Below are positions 27,150-35,568 of a DNA stretch of 53,258 bases, one piece after another. Every line of letters starts with the position of its first letter. Positions within the stretch are counted from its first letter, which is position 1. The position numbers and the translations under genes are program-made. This stretch comes from Symbiobacterium sp040797425 (GTDB lineage: Bacteria; Bacillota; Sulfobacillia; Symbiobacteriales; Symbiobacteriaceae): positions 1 to 53,258 of the forward strand of contig NZ_JBFNEH010000022.1 of assembly GCF_040797425.1 (NCBI RefSeq), read 5' to 3'. Below the pieces are notes generated by a model that saw only the letters and a program-made list of their open reading frames with translations, did not search any database and was not told where the DNA came from.

Positions 27150-29057
27150 TCAGGAGCCGGTCTCTTCGACCTCGCAGAGGAACTCCATCCCGTCGATGGC
27201 GACGCGGTACCGGCGGGGCCGGGCTGCATCCGGCTGCCCGGTGGCGCCGGCCAGACCGGGTTGGGCCGCCGCGGCGGATGAGGGAGTGCCCGCGGGGACC
27301 GCAGAGGCGAGATCGGGTCCGGGGTGCGAGGCGACGGAAGCCGGCCGCAACGGCAGTCCCACCCCCCGCTCCAGGAAGCGCCGGATCTGGCCCAGACGAC
27401 GGCGCTCCTGCCAGGCGATCGCGTGGCCGTCGGCCGTCTCCACCCGCTCGAAGCGGAGGCTGTCCCCCGGCTTCAGCTGGGCCGCGGCCCAGAGGTCCGT
27501 GTAGACCGCCACGGCCACCTTGGGGTAGCCGCCCGCGGTCGGCCGGTTGCTGAGCAGCAGGATCGCCCGGCCGTCGGGCATCACCTGCACGGCGCCCGGC
27601 GGGATCGGCTCGGTGAGCATCTCTCCGGCGTCCGCCGCCGGCAGTGTCGGCCCTTCCAGCCAGAGCCCCTGCCGGTCGGCGCGCACACCGACCCGGAACG
27701 TGGCGCTGAAGAGGCAGGAGAGGGCCTCCTCGGGGAACCGGTCCGCCTGCGGCCCCACCGTCACCCGGACCAGCGCCTTCCCTTCGAACGGGGGGATGGC
27801 GTCCGGGGGCAGGCTGCGCCCGGCCAGGTCGGCCGGCGGGTGGAGCGGCAGCCCCAGGGGCAGCCAGTCTCCCGCCTGGAGCGGGCGGCCGAGGGGGCCG
27901 ATGCGGCCGAAGAGATCCTCCGAGAGGCTGCCCAGGACCGGCGGGAGATCGAACCCGCCCGCCACGCAGAGGTAGGCCCGGCAGCCGGCCGTCACCGTCC
28001 CCAGCCGCAGCCGGTCGCCGGCTGCGGCCAGCACCGAGGTCCAGCCCGGCACCGGCCGCGCCGGTCCGCCGCCGGCGGGAAGGAGTTCCGCGGGGATCGG
28101 CGCCCCCGTGAGTGCGAACGCGGCCGGGCCGGTGAACTCCACCTCCGGGCCGGCGAGGGTGATCTCCAGCGCCGCCGTGCGGGCGCGGTTGCCCAGCAGC
28201 CAGTTGCCGATCATCAGGGACTGCGGGTCGGCAGCCCCGGCCACCGGAACGCCGAAGGCCGTGTAGCCCCGGCGGCCCAGGTCCTGGAGGGTGGTGTGCA
28301 GTCCCGGCCGCAGCACCCGCAGTCCGGTGCGGCCGGGAACGAAGGCGGGCGACGCGGGACGGGCCTGCTCAGGTTCCCGCTCTGCGTCGTCAAAGGCGTC
28401 GGGCCGGACGGGCACGAAGCGCACCCGGTCGCCCGGCTCCAGCCAGGCGGGCGGCGTGCGGCCCGGGTCAAAGAGCCGGAGGGGTGTGCGCCCGATCAGC
28501 CGCTGGCCGCCGGGTGAGGCGACGGGGTAGATGCCCGTCAGGGCCCCGCCGATGCCGATGGAGCCCGCCGGAACCCGTGGGCGGGGGGTCTCCAGCCGCG
28601 GCGTCGCCAGTGCCGGGTCCAGCTCGCCCAGGCAGGGGAAGCCGGGGCCGAACCCGAGGCAGTAGACGCGGTACGTGCCGCCCGCGTGCCGGGCGATCAC
28701 CTCCTCCGGGGTCAGGCCCGTGTGGGCGGCCACCGCCGCGAGGTCGGGGCCGTAGGCGCCGCCGTACACCACCGGGATCATGACCTCGCGTCCCCCGGCC
28801 CCGGGGGTGGCCGCGCTCTCCCGGGCGGCGTCCGCCACCAGGCCCAGCAGCTGTTCCAGACGGATGCGAACCGGGTCGTACTCCACCATCACGGCGTGGC
28901 ACCCGGGCGTCACCTCGACCACCGCCGGGTGGATGCCGGTGAGGGCCCGGGCGAGCGCATGCACACGCCTGGACGTGGCATCGTCCAGGGTGTCGCCCAG
29001 GTAGCATAGGAGCGCGCGGTCGCCGCAGGGAACGATTCGGAGGCCGTCCACAACCAT
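27150..29057 (-). CDS. Fused 5-oxoprolinase subunits PxpB-PxpC with partial biotinyl tail
   Basis: PxpB and PxpC act with PxpA to hydrolyse 5-oxoproline to glutamate using ATP. Here both are one chain of about 635 residues. The PxpB/KipI domain is about 1-225 (CGDRALLCYLGD, CLGFGPGFPCLGELDPALATPR, GSIGIGGALTGIYP). The PxpC/KipA domain is about 245-565 (RPGLHTTLQDLGRRGYTAFGVPVAGAADP, VQVMPDGRAILLLSNRPTAGGYPK). An Ala/Pro-rich linker and a last segment YRVAIDGMEFLCEVEE follow; the latter resembles the opening strands of biotin-carrier domains but lacks the biotin-lysine motif. Start uncertain: ATG 29057, GTG 29060 or GTG 29051. No pxpA is in the window. Confidence 0.88.
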   Translation of the reverse strand: MVVDGLRIVPCGDRALLCYLGDTLDDATSRRVHALARALTGIHPAVVEVTPGCHAVMVEYDPVRIRLEQLLGLVADAARESAATPGAGGREVMIPVVYGGAYGPDLAAVAAHTGLTPEEVIARHAGGTYRVYCLGFGPGFPCLGELDPALATPRLETPRPRVPAGSIGIGGALTGIYPVASPGGQRLIGRTPLRLFDPGRTPPAWLEPGDRVRFVPVRPDAFDDAEREPEQARPASPAFVPGRTGLRVLRPGLHTTLQDLGRRGYTAFGVPVAGAADPQSLMIGNWLLGNRARTAALEITLAGPEVEFTGPAAFALTGAPIPAELLPAGGGPARPVPGWTSVLAAAGDRLRLGTVTAGCRAYLCVAGGFDLPPVLGSLSEDLFGRIGPLGRPLQAGDWLPLGLPLHPPADLAGRSLPPDAIPPFEGKALVRVTVGPQADRFPEEALSCLFSATFRVGVRADRQGLWLEGPTLPAADAGEMLTEPIPPGAVQVMPDGRAILLLSNRPTAGGYPKVAVAVYTDLWAAAQLKPGDSLRFERVETADGHAIAWQERRRLGQIRRFLERGVGLPLRPASVASHPGPDLASAVPAGTPSSAAAAQPGLAGATGQPDAARPRRYRVAIDGMEFLCEVEETGS

Positions 29058-29137
29058 CACCTTCAGCTAGTGTGTTCCACCAGGAGACATCTCCGCCGGG
29101 GCGCGAGGGGCGGCCCGGCACGGAACCGCATTGACCA

Positions 29138-29171
29138 GAGGCCCCCTCTCCCGTGTGGAAGAGGGGGTCTC
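29138..29171 (-). terminator. Terminator of the tup-lepB unit
   Basis: A 12-bp stem (29160-29171 with 29138-29149, one mismatch or wobble) lies directly after the lepB stop on the reverse strand. The following T run is poor (TGGTCAATG). Confidence 0.6.
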
Positions 29172-29173
29172 GC

Positions 29174-29740
29174 TCACTGTATGGGGCCGATCCGGCTCAG
29201 CGGCCAGATGCGGTAGACGGCCCGGGCGATGATGCGGTCACGGCTCAGCAGCCCCCACTCGTGGCTGTCGTTGGACAGGTTGCGGTTGTCGCCGAGCACG
29301 AAGTACTGGTCGGCCGGGATCTCGACTGGCCCGTAGGTGTACCGCGGGGCCTCCGCGATGTAGGGCTCGTCCAGCGGCTCGCCGTTGATGAAGACCTTTC
29401 CGTCCCGCACCTCCACGGTCTCTCCCGGCAGGCCGATCACCCGCTTGATGTAGGGGTACGAGGTAGGAAAGGGCGGGTCAAAGACGACGATGTCACCCCG
29501 GGAGATCGTGCCGAAGCGCAGGAAGAGCTTGTCGGTCCAGAACCGGTCGCCCACCAGGATGGTGGGCTCCATCGAGCCGGTCGGAACCTCCCGTACCTGC
29601 CCCACAAAGGTGATGATCAGCAGCCAGAGCAGGACGCCGTACAAGACGTCTTTGAGCAAGCCGAGCCAGGGACGCCATCTTTCGGCCAATCCGGTTGCCT
29701 CCTGATCCTGTGCGTCCCTCTTCAATTCCACCCGGATCAC
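29174..29740 (-). CDS. lepB: Signal peptidase I
   Basis: Cleaves signal peptides of secreted proteins outside the membrane. The 188-residue protein is of the short Gram-positive type. It has a membrane segment at about 28-48, catalytic Ser56 in PTGSMEPT, catalytic Lys99 in YIKRVIGLPG, and the conserved LGDNRNLSNDSHEWG. GTG 29740 follows AGGAGG and overlaps the ABC ATPase stop (GTGA), so it is translationally coupled to the tungstate transporter operon, an odd pairing. Confidence 0.94.
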   Translation of the reverse strand: MIRVELKRDAQDQEATGLAERWRPWLGLLKDVLYGVLLWLLIITFVGQVREVPTGSMEPTILVGDRFWTDKLFLRFGTISRGDIVVFDPPFPTSYPYIKRVIGLPGETVEVRDGKVFINGEPLDEPYIAEAPRYTYGPVEIPADQYFVLGDNRNLSNDSHEWGLLSRDRIIARAVYRIWPLSRIGPIQ

Positions 29741-30507
29741 TCCGCCTCCTGCCTGCCCCGCGGATTCAGCGTGCTCACCAGATCGTGCGCCACCTGCACC
29801 AGATCGCGCACCAGCGGTGTGGCCGGCGCGTTGAACACCTCGGCCGGCGTGCCGATCTGGAGCATCTTGCCTTCGGCCAGCACGGCCACCCGGTCGGCCA
29901 GCGGCGGAATTTCGGTGAAGTCGTGCGTCACGAAGAACGCCGCCGTGCCGGATGCCGTGAGGATGCGCCGCAGGTCCTTGAGGAGGTGCGACCGGGCCAG
30001 TACGTCCAGGGAGGCCATCGGCTCGTCCAGGTAGAGCAGGCGCGGGGAGGTGGCGAGGGCCCGGGCGATGGAGACGCGCTGGGCCTCGCCGCCCGAGAGC
30101 TGGCGGGAGGAGCGGTTCGCCAGGTGGGGGATGCGCAGTTGCTCGAGCATCTCCATGGCGATCTGGCGGCGCCGTACAGCCGGCACGCCCCGGAGGCGCA
30201 GCCCGAGTTCCACGTTCTGCAGCACCGTGCCCGCCAGGAGCAGCGATTCCTGGAAGACCACGCCCATCTGCCGCCGCAGGGCGAGCGCCTCCTGGGGCAG
30301 CGCCACCTGCCGGCCCTCCCAGCGGTAGGAGCCGAAAGAGGCCGGGTGCAGCAGGGCCAGGGCGTGCAGCAGGCTCGACTTGCCGGAGCCGTTGGGCCCG
30401 ACCACCGCCAGTACCTCGCCGGGGGCGATCGAGAGGTGGGGGATGTCCACGACCACGCGGCCACCCCGCACCACCTTGAGGTTGGTCACTTCAAGCAGCG
30501 GCGTCAT
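29737..30507 (-). CDS. tupC: Tungstate-type ABC transporter, ATP-binding protein
   Basis: The ATPase of an oxyanion importer. The 256-residue protein has Walker A GPNGSGKSS at 37-45, signature LSGGEAQR at 137-144, Walker B LLYLDEP at 157-163, and the switch His in FVTHDF. The C-terminal extension is too short for the molybdate-binding (TOBE) domain of ModC, which with the TupA-like partner favours TupC. ATG 30507 overlaps the permease stop (ATGA). Confidence 0.88.
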   Translation of the reverse strand: MTPLLEVTNLKVVRGGRVVVDIPHLSIAPGEVLAVVGPNGSGKSSLLHALALLHPASFGSYRWEGRQVALPQEALALRRQMGVVFQESLLLAGTVLQNVELGLRLRGVPAVRRRQIAMEMLEQLRIPHLANRSSRQLSGGEAQRVSIARALATSPRLLYLDEPMASLDVLARSHLLKDLRRILTASGTAAFFVTHDFTEIPPLADRVAVLAEGKMLQIGTPAEVFNAPATPLVRDLVQVAHDLVSTLNPRGRQEAE

Positions 30508-31205
30508 CGCACCCGCGCCCCTCCTTGCTGGAGCCTGGTGAGAGCGTACGTGACGAGCCAGATGAGCAGCATGAGGATGATCGAGAGCGCGATGGCGGTG
30601 TCGAAGTTGCCCTTGCTGACCTCCATCACCGTAGCCGTCGTGAGCACACGCGTCTTGCCGAGGATGTTGCCGCCCACCATGGTGGAGGCGCCGACCTCGG
30701 AGATGACGCCGCCGAACCCGCCGATCACCGCGGCCAGCAGCGAGAGCCTGGCCTCGCGGATGAGCAGCCAGAAGAGCTGCCAGCGGGAGGCACCCAGGGC
30801 CGTGATCTGGTCCTGAAGCTTCGGATTGAGCTGGCCGATGCCGGCCAGCGTGAAGCCGGTCACCAGAGGCAGGGCGATGATGAACTGGGCGATGATCATC
30901 GCGGTGGGGGTGTAGATCAGCCGGAGCCGGCCGAGCGGACCGGAGCGCCAGAGCAGGATCGAGACCACCAGGCCGGCGACCACGGGCGGCGTGCCCATGC
31001 CCATGTTCACCAGGCTGATGACGAAGTTGCGCCCCGGGAAGCGGACCAGCGCCAGCAGCACGCCCAGGGGAATCCCCACCAAAACGCTGAGCAGGGTCGC
31101 CGTACCGGCGACCCTGAGCGTCAGCAGTGTTACGCGCACCAGTTCCGCATCGCCGGACGAAAGCATCTTGAGCGCAGCAACGATGCCCTGTCCGATCATC
31201 TCCAT
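30504..31205 (-). CDS. tupB: Tungstate-type ABC transporter, permease
   Basis: A 233-residue inner-membrane permease with about five to six helices and the coupling motif ITALGASRWQLFWLLIREAR (about 137-156). The GMGTPPVVAGLVV segment is characteristic of TupB/WtpB-type permeases. It lies 25 bases after tupA. ATG 31205, preceded by GGAAAGTAGGG. Confidence 0.9.
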   Translation of the reverse strand: MEMIGQGIVAALKMLSSGDAELVRVTLLTLRVAGTATLLSVLVGIPLGVLLALVRFPGRNFVISLVNMGMGTPPVVAGLVVSILLWRSGPLGRLRLIYTPTAMIIAQFIIALPLVTGFTLAGIGQLNPKLQDQITALGASRWQLFWLLIREARLSLLAAVIGGFGGVISEVGASTMVGGNILGKTRVLTTATVMEVSKGNFDTAIALSIILMLLIWLVTYALTRLQQGGARVR

Positions 31206-31230
31206 GCGGAATCCCTACTTTCCTGTAAGC

Positions 31231-32205
31231 CTAGTTTCCGCCGGTGAGTTCTTCCTCAGCCTTGCCGGCGTCCGGGAAGAAGAGCGGCTCGCCGTACTGG
31301 TCAACGCCGTAAGTCCGGATGATCTCCTGAACCTCGTCGGACACCATGAACTCCACGAACGCCTTGGCGCCATCGCCATTGACCATCGGGTACTTCTCGG
31401 GGTTGACCTGCATGACGTGGTAGATGTTCAGGAGCGGCGCGTCGCCTTCCAGCACGATCTCCAGGTCAATGTTCTTCTTCTGGGCGAGGTAGGTGCCCCG
31501 GTCGCTCAGCGTGTAGGCCATCTTCTCGTTGGCCACCGTGATCGTGGCGCCCATGCCCTGGCCGGTCTCCTGGTACCACTCCTGGCCCTTGGGATCGACG
31601 CCGGCCTCCTTCCAGAGGGCCTTCTCCTTCTTGTCGGTGCCCGAGTCGTCGCCGCGGGAGATGAAGGTGGCGCCGGCGTCGGCGATCTTCTTCAGGCCCT
31701 CGGCGGCCGTGGTGGCGCTCTTCACGCCGGCCGGGTCGTCAGCAGGGCCGATGATGACGAAGTCGTTATGCATCACCAGCTGGCGGTTGACGACGACGCC
31801 GCTCTCCACCAGCGGAATCTCGGACTCGGGAGCGTGCACCAGGAGCACGTCGGCCTCGCCGTTCTCACCCAGCTTCAGGGCCTGGCCGGTGCCCACCGCG
31901 ACGGCCTTGACGCTGTAGCCGGTCCTCTCCTCGAACATCGGGACCAGTACGTCCAGCAGGCCGGTGTCCACGGTCGAGGTGGTAGTGGCCAGGATCAGCT
32001 CGGGGTTCTCCGGCGCAGCCGGCTGCTGGGGTTCAGCCGCCGTTTCGGGTTCAGACGATGTCTCGGTTGACGGGGTCTGCTGCGTCTGCTCCTGCGCAGC
32101 CTGCTGGGTCTCGGGCTGCTGGCTCTGCTGCTGTGCGCCGCCGCACCCGCCCACCAGGGCCGTGATGGCGGCCAGTACCACGAACCGTTGGAACCACTTC
32201 ATCAT
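31231..32205 (-). CDS. tupA: Tungstate-binding lipoprotein TupA
   Basis: A substrate-binding lipoprotein of 324 residues. The signal peptide ends in lipobox LVGGC (Cys21, processed after Lgt modification). A Gln/Thr/Glu/Pro-rich tether runs about 24-66. The binding domain starts with LATTTSTVDTGLLDVLVP, the TupA hallmark (TTTS and a following Asp-Thr contact the oxyanion). Tungstate is the usual high-affinity ligand of this family; molybdate is possible. ATG 32205 or the adjacent ATG 32202; GAGGGG lies just upstream. Confidence 0.92.
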   Translation of the reverse strand: MMKWFQRFVVLAAITALVGGCGGAQQQSQQPETQQAAQEQTQQTPSTETSSEPETAAEPQQPAAPENPELILATTTSTVDTGLLDVLVPMFEERTGYSVKAVAVGTGQALKLGENGEADVLLVHAPESEIPLVESGVVVNRQLVMHNDFVIIGPADDPAGVKSATTAAEGLKKIADAGATFISRGDDSGTDKKEKALWKEAGVDPKGQEWYQETGQGMGATITVANEKMAYTLSDRGTYLAQKKNIDLEIVLEGDAPLLNIYHVMQVNPEKYPMVNGDGAKAFVEFMVSDEVQEIIRTYGVDQYGEPLFFPDAGKAEEELTGGN

Positions 32206-32240
32206 TGAAGCCCCTCCTACTCGCGATCTGCCTGCGTGTG

Positions 32241-32285
32241 CATAACGGCGGCGGAAGCATGGCGGCCTCGCGGGCCGCCGTTATG
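32241..32285. repeat. 12-bp inverted repeat in the tupA leader
   Basis: CATAACGGCGGC (32241-32252) has its exact reverse complement at 32274-32285, so a stable stem-loop can form in the tupA 5' region. Confidence 0.7.
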
Positions 32286-32303
32286 TTCAGTCTTAGCATA
32301 GCG
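32279..32303. promoter_or_regulatory. Candidate ModE-box-like operator upstream of tupA
   Basis: CGTTATG, 11 bases, CATAGCG: a 25-base interrupted palindrome very like the known E. coli ModE operator, which pairs CGTTATAT with ACATAACG over 24 bases. It lies between the regulator's stop and tupA, where oxyanion-dependent control would act. Further CATARCG-type half sites occur at 32241 and 32342. Confidence 0.55.
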
Positions 32304-32343
32304 CACCAGTTTGAGGGTTGGCAATCCGGCTTCCTATCTAACG

Positions 32344-33405
32344 CTATGGCACCTGAAACAGGGGGGCGCCATACTTTTCGGCTCCAAAGGATGCCACGAT
32401 CGCCCGCCCGGCCGGCCCGGTGGCCCACTCGCAGAAGCGGCGGGCGCCCTCGTAGTTGACGGCGGGGAAGACCTCGGAGTTGACGGGGATCAGGTTGAAG
32501 CGGTTGACCAGCAGCGGGTCATCGCGGAAGAGGCCGGCGTAGCCCTCGGGGCAGGCCAGCGTGAGGGTGGCGGTGTCCACGAGGGTGTAGGCGCCGGTGG
32601 ACGCCGCGTGGCGCAGCGTGGCGATGCTGCCCTGGCCGCCCAGGGGCCACGGCTCGTACCAGGGCGCGGCAGGCGTTACCCCGGCGGCCTCCCAGAGGGC
32701 GAGTTCGCGCACGTGCGTGCCGGACCGGTCGTTCCGGCTCACGAATCGGAAGCCGCCGGCCGCAATGCGGCGCATCGCCTCGGCGGCCGACCCCGCACTG
32801 GCCACCGCCGCGGGGTCGTCGGCCGGTCCGCAGATCACGAAGGCGTCCACGGCGAGCGGGTACCGCCGGGTGCCGAAGCCATCCGCCAGGAACTGCTCCT
32901 CCAGGTTCGGCGCGTGCACCAGCACCAGGTCGACCCTTCCTGCCCGGGCCATGTCCAGGGCCTGTCCGCTGCCGGACGCGATGTACCGCACCCACTCCCC
33001 GGTCTCCGCACGGTAGGCGGAGACCAGCGCGTCGACCAGGCCCACCTCCACCGGGCCGATGGTCGACGACATGAGCAGGGGCCGGTTTTCGGGCGGAACG
33101 CCGGGGCCGGGACCGAGGATCGACTCAGCCTCCCGGGTCAGCAGCCGATGACGGCGCAGAAGATCCCGGGCGGCCTGGGTCAGCTCGGCGCCGCCGCCGG
33201 CCGCACCGCCCACCTTTCGAATCAGGAGCGGGGTGCCGATTTCCTCCTCCGCCCGGCGGATCAGGCCCCACGCGTGCCGGTACGAGACGCCCAGCGCCTC
33301 GGTGGCCCGGCGGAGCGAGCCGAGCTCGGCCACGGCGGAGAGCAGGGCGCAGAGGCGGTCAAATTGATCCTCACGGGAGAGCAGCCTGCGATAGTCGGCG
33401 GGCAT
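32344..33405 (-). CDS. ModE-type HTH regulator fused to a TupA-like sensor domain
   Basis: A 353-residue protein. The N-terminal 80 residues match the ModE/LysR-type winged helix (GSLRRATEALGVSYRHAWGL at about 29-48, then GTPLLIRKVGG and a Gly-rich GGAELT turn as in ModE). From about 105 it is a periplasmic-binding-protein fold without signal peptide, clearly related to TupA next door: ASGSGQALDMARAGRVDLVLVHAP mirrors the TupA segment. It lacks TupA's TTTS opening and reads SSTIGPVEVGLVD instead. The likely role is cytoplasmic sensing of tungstate or molybdate and control of tupABC. ATG 33405 follows GAGAGGTGAGACC; longer in-frame extensions are shadow. Confidence 0.87.
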   Translation of the reverse strand: MPADYRRLLSREDQFDRLCALLSAVAELGSLRRATEALGVSYRHAWGLIRRAEEEIGTPLLIRKVGGAAGGGAELTQAARDLLRRHRLLTREAESILGPGPGVPPENRPLLMSSTIGPVEVGLVDALVSAYRAETGEWVRYIASGSGQALDMARAGRVDLVLVHAPNLEEQFLADGFGTRRYPLAVDAFVICGPADDPAAVASAGSAAEAMRRIAAGGFRFVSRNDRSGTHVRELALWEAAGVTPAAPWYEPWPLGGQGSIATLRHAASTGAYTLVDTATLTLACPEGYAGLFRDDPLLVNRFNLIPVNSEVFPAVNYEGARRFCEWATGPAGRAIVASFGAEKYGAPLFQVP

Positions 33406-33451
33406 GGTCTCACCTCTCTCGTTGTCTACCATTCGAGCCCCGAAACGATAA

Positions 33452-33464
33452 TTCCTGTCAGGAA
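33452..33464. promoter_or_regulatory. Palindrome TTCCTG-T-CAGGAA upstream of the regulator
   Basis: A perfect 6-1-6 palindrome 47 bases upstream of the regulator start, in the gap divergent from the Tad locus. It is a plausible operator; the binding protein is unknown. Confidence 0.4.
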
Positions 33465-33511
33465 CAAGGCTGTTTGCGAACTTTTCTGCAAGGACAATTG
33501 CCACACCCCAC

Positions 33512-33540
33512 TTGCGCGGCCGGGCAGGGGCTGGTAGAAT
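33512..33540 (+). promoter_or_regulatory. Promoter of Tad locus 1
   Basis: TTGCGC (33512-33517), 17 bases, TAGAAT (33535-33540), 41 bases before the first gene of the forward pilus operon. Confidence 0.65.
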
Positions 33541-33580
33541 AGGGGCAGGAAATAACTGGGTGACATGGGAGGAAGATACA

Positions 33581-34096
33581 ATGTCTCCGTCTCCCACATG
33601 GAACCCGCCGAACCCCCGCGACGGCGCCGTCATCTGGACGCGCGCCTGGCGCATCGTCACCTACGGGGATGCATTCCCTCAGGCAGCCCGCCTCTATGTG
33701 GCGCTGGGCCCGGAATCACTGGTTGAGGGGTACGAACTGCTCTTTCCGCTGCTGGACGAGCGGCAACTCTGCCACCGCCACGTCCGCTCGCCGGAGCTGC
33801 TGCGGGCCATGGAGGGACTGGCCGCCTGGGCCGGAAAGTCGGTGGTCATCGACCCATCTCCCGAAGCCGATCCCGAGGAGGTGGCCCGGGCACTGGACGC
33901 GCAGTTGGCCGGGAGGGGGCTGATCGGCCCGTCGCTGATCGCCGGTGCGCAGCCCTTCGGGGGGCGGACCGGCCTGGTCTTCCTCAAGCGGCAGGAGCCC
34001 CGGGCCGAGCAGGGCGGGGCGCGACAGTGGCTGGCCCGACTGCTGGGCGAGGGGAGGGCAGCGCATGAGCCTCGCAGCGCTGGCGTGCACGGGTGA
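33581..34096 (+). CDS. Unknown protein heading Tad locus 1
   Basis: A 171-residue soluble protein with no signal peptide or membrane segment. I do not recognise the family. The N-terminal half contains WRIVTYGDAFPQAARLYVALG and RQLCHRHVRSPELLRAMEGLA; the C-terminal third is Arg/Gly-rich. ATG 33581 follows GGGAGGAAGATACA. It overlaps the TadZ-like gene by 32 bases, so it is surely part of the pilus operon and may be an assembly accessory or regulator. Confidence 0.75.
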   Translation: MSPSPTWNPPNPRDGAVIWTRAWRIVTYGDAFPQAARLYVALGPESLVEGYELLFPLLDERQLCHRHVRSPELLRAMEGLAAWAGKSVVIDPSPEADPEEVARALDAQLAGRGLIGPSLIAGAQPFGGRTGLVFLKRQEPRAEQGGARQWLARLLGEGRAAHEPRSAGVHG

Positions 34097-35552
34097 CCCG
34101 CTGCTGGACCGGCTGCTGAGCGAGTGCAGCAGCTTCCGCCTGACGCAGACCCACTGCGAGCGGGCGGTGGATGCCGTGCCCGAAGTGGAGGCCCGGAACC
34201 CCGCACTGGTCTTCGTCAGCCCCGCCCTGGGGGACATCACCCCCTTGCTGCAGGTGCAGGGAGTTCGTATCTGCTGGCTCGCCGAGGGGCCGGGCCCCGA
34301 GCCACCTGCGGGGGTGGAAGTGATACGGGCCGAAAGGCTCACACCCCAGCTGATCGACGCCTGGGTTCGCCGGCCCCGGCAGCCGGCCACACCCGCTGCA
34401 GCCGAAACGGCCCGGCGAACGCCGCCGCTGCCACCGCCGCCGCAGGAGCCGGCCTCCAACAGGCAGCCTCCTGACCGAGCGGAGCCAGTCCCCGCTGCGC
34501 AGGGCGCTCCGCCGTTCCGGCCACACGGACCGGACGCGGCGGCACCGCCTGGCGGGCGCGTGATCCGGCCGGTGCCGCCACCGGCGGGGGGAAGGGGGCC
34601 TGTCAGCAAGCCGGGGCCGGTGCCAACGCTGCAGCCTCTGCAGGCGCCCGCTCCCTCCGCAGCGGCGGTTCGGAGACCGCCGTCCGCGGTTCGGCCCGAG
34701 CGGCTGGCCCCACCCACCCCGAGGCCGGTCATCCGCGTGCTGCGCCAGCAGGTGATCACGTTCTGGGGCGGCAAGCCCGGCGGCGGGCGGTCCACCCTCG
34801 CCGTGGCCCTGGCCGACCTCCTCGTCCGGTGCGGAGACGTGCGGGTCTGCACGGTCGATCTGAATCCCTACAACTCCTCCTTGGCTCCGTTGCTCAGGCG
34901 GGAGCAGGAGGTGAGCAGCTGGCTCCAGCTGGCGGAAGCCCTCGCGGAGGGGCAGCCACCGCCTCCTGACGCCCTGCGGTGGATCGCCGACAACTGGGCC
35001 ATGGTCAGCGGTCCCGACGGCCGGGCCGACCTGGTGGCCCACCTCACGCCGGAGGCTATCGCCTGGCTGGTGGACGGGCTTCGCAATCACTTCGATTGTA
35101 TCATTCTCGACCCCGAAGCCCGGCCGGGGCCCATTCGCGACACGGCTGCCCGCCTGGCGCATCTGGTGTTGGTCACCGTGACCAGCGACTACCCCGACGT
35201 GCTCGACACGGCGCGCACCTTCGAAGCGGCGGTGGAAGAGGGGTGGCTGAACCGGAGCCGGTGCAGGCTGATCCTGAGCCGGTGGCTGGACAGCCCGCAC
35301 CTGACGCAGGCGGAGGTGGCCGAGTGTTTCGGGATGCCGGTCAGCGCCGTGGTGCCCCTCAGCCCCGAGGCCGCACTCCACGCTTCCGGCCAGGGGCTGC
35401 CGGTAACCCGGCTGTCGGAAAAGGAAGCGGGGCCGCTCAGGCGGGCCGTGGAGGATCTCCTGGCTGTGGTGGCGCCGGCGGTGGCCGGCGTGGTGTCGGC
35501 AGGGTCGCGACAGGGCCCGGCTGGCTCGCTTCTGGGCTGGCTGAACCGTTAA
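34065..35552 (+). CDS. TadZ/CpaE-like ATPase with long proline-rich linker
   Basis: A 495-residue localisation-type ATPase of the Tad pilus. It has an N-terminal receiver-like domain (about 1-105), a Pro/Ala-rich linker (about 105-222), and a C-terminal MinD/ParA-type domain. The P-loop is FWGGKPGGGRST (233-244), where the usual second lysine is Arg, so ATP hydrolysis may be reduced. ATG 34065 follows GAGGGGAGGGCAGCGC. TadZ-type proteins mark the pilus assembly site. Confidence 0.82.
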   Translation: MSLAALACTGDPLLDRLLSECSSFRLTQTHCERAVDAVPEVEARNPALVFVSPALGDITPLLQVQGVRICWLAEGPGPEPPAGVEVIRAERLTPQLIDAWVRRPRQPATPAAAETARRTPPLPPPPQEPASNRQPPDRAEPVPAAQGAPPFRPHGPDAAAPPGGRVIRPVPPPAGGRGPVSKPGPVPTLQPLQAPAPSAAAVRRPPSAVRPERLAPPTPRPVIRVLRQQVITFWGGKPGGGRSTLAVALADLLVRCGDVRVCTVDLNPYNSSLAPLLRREQEVSSWLQLAEALAEGQPPPPDALRWIADNWAMVSGPDGRADLVAHLTPEAIAWLVDGLRNHFDCIILDPEARPGPIRDTAARLAHLVLVTVTSDYPDVLDTARTFEAAVEEGWLNRSRCRLILSRWLDSPHLTQAEVAECFGMPVSAVVPLSPEAALHASGQGLPVTRLSEKEAGPLRRAVEDLLAVVAPAVAGVVSAGSRQGPAGSLLGWLNR

Positions 35553-35568
35553 CCGGGGAGGGAGAGAG

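Noticed and set aside
32241..32285. A molybdenum/tungsten cofactor riboswitch upstream of tupA
   Set aside because: Only a simple hairpin is visible; the multi-stem Moco motif is absent and a protein operator explains the half sites better.
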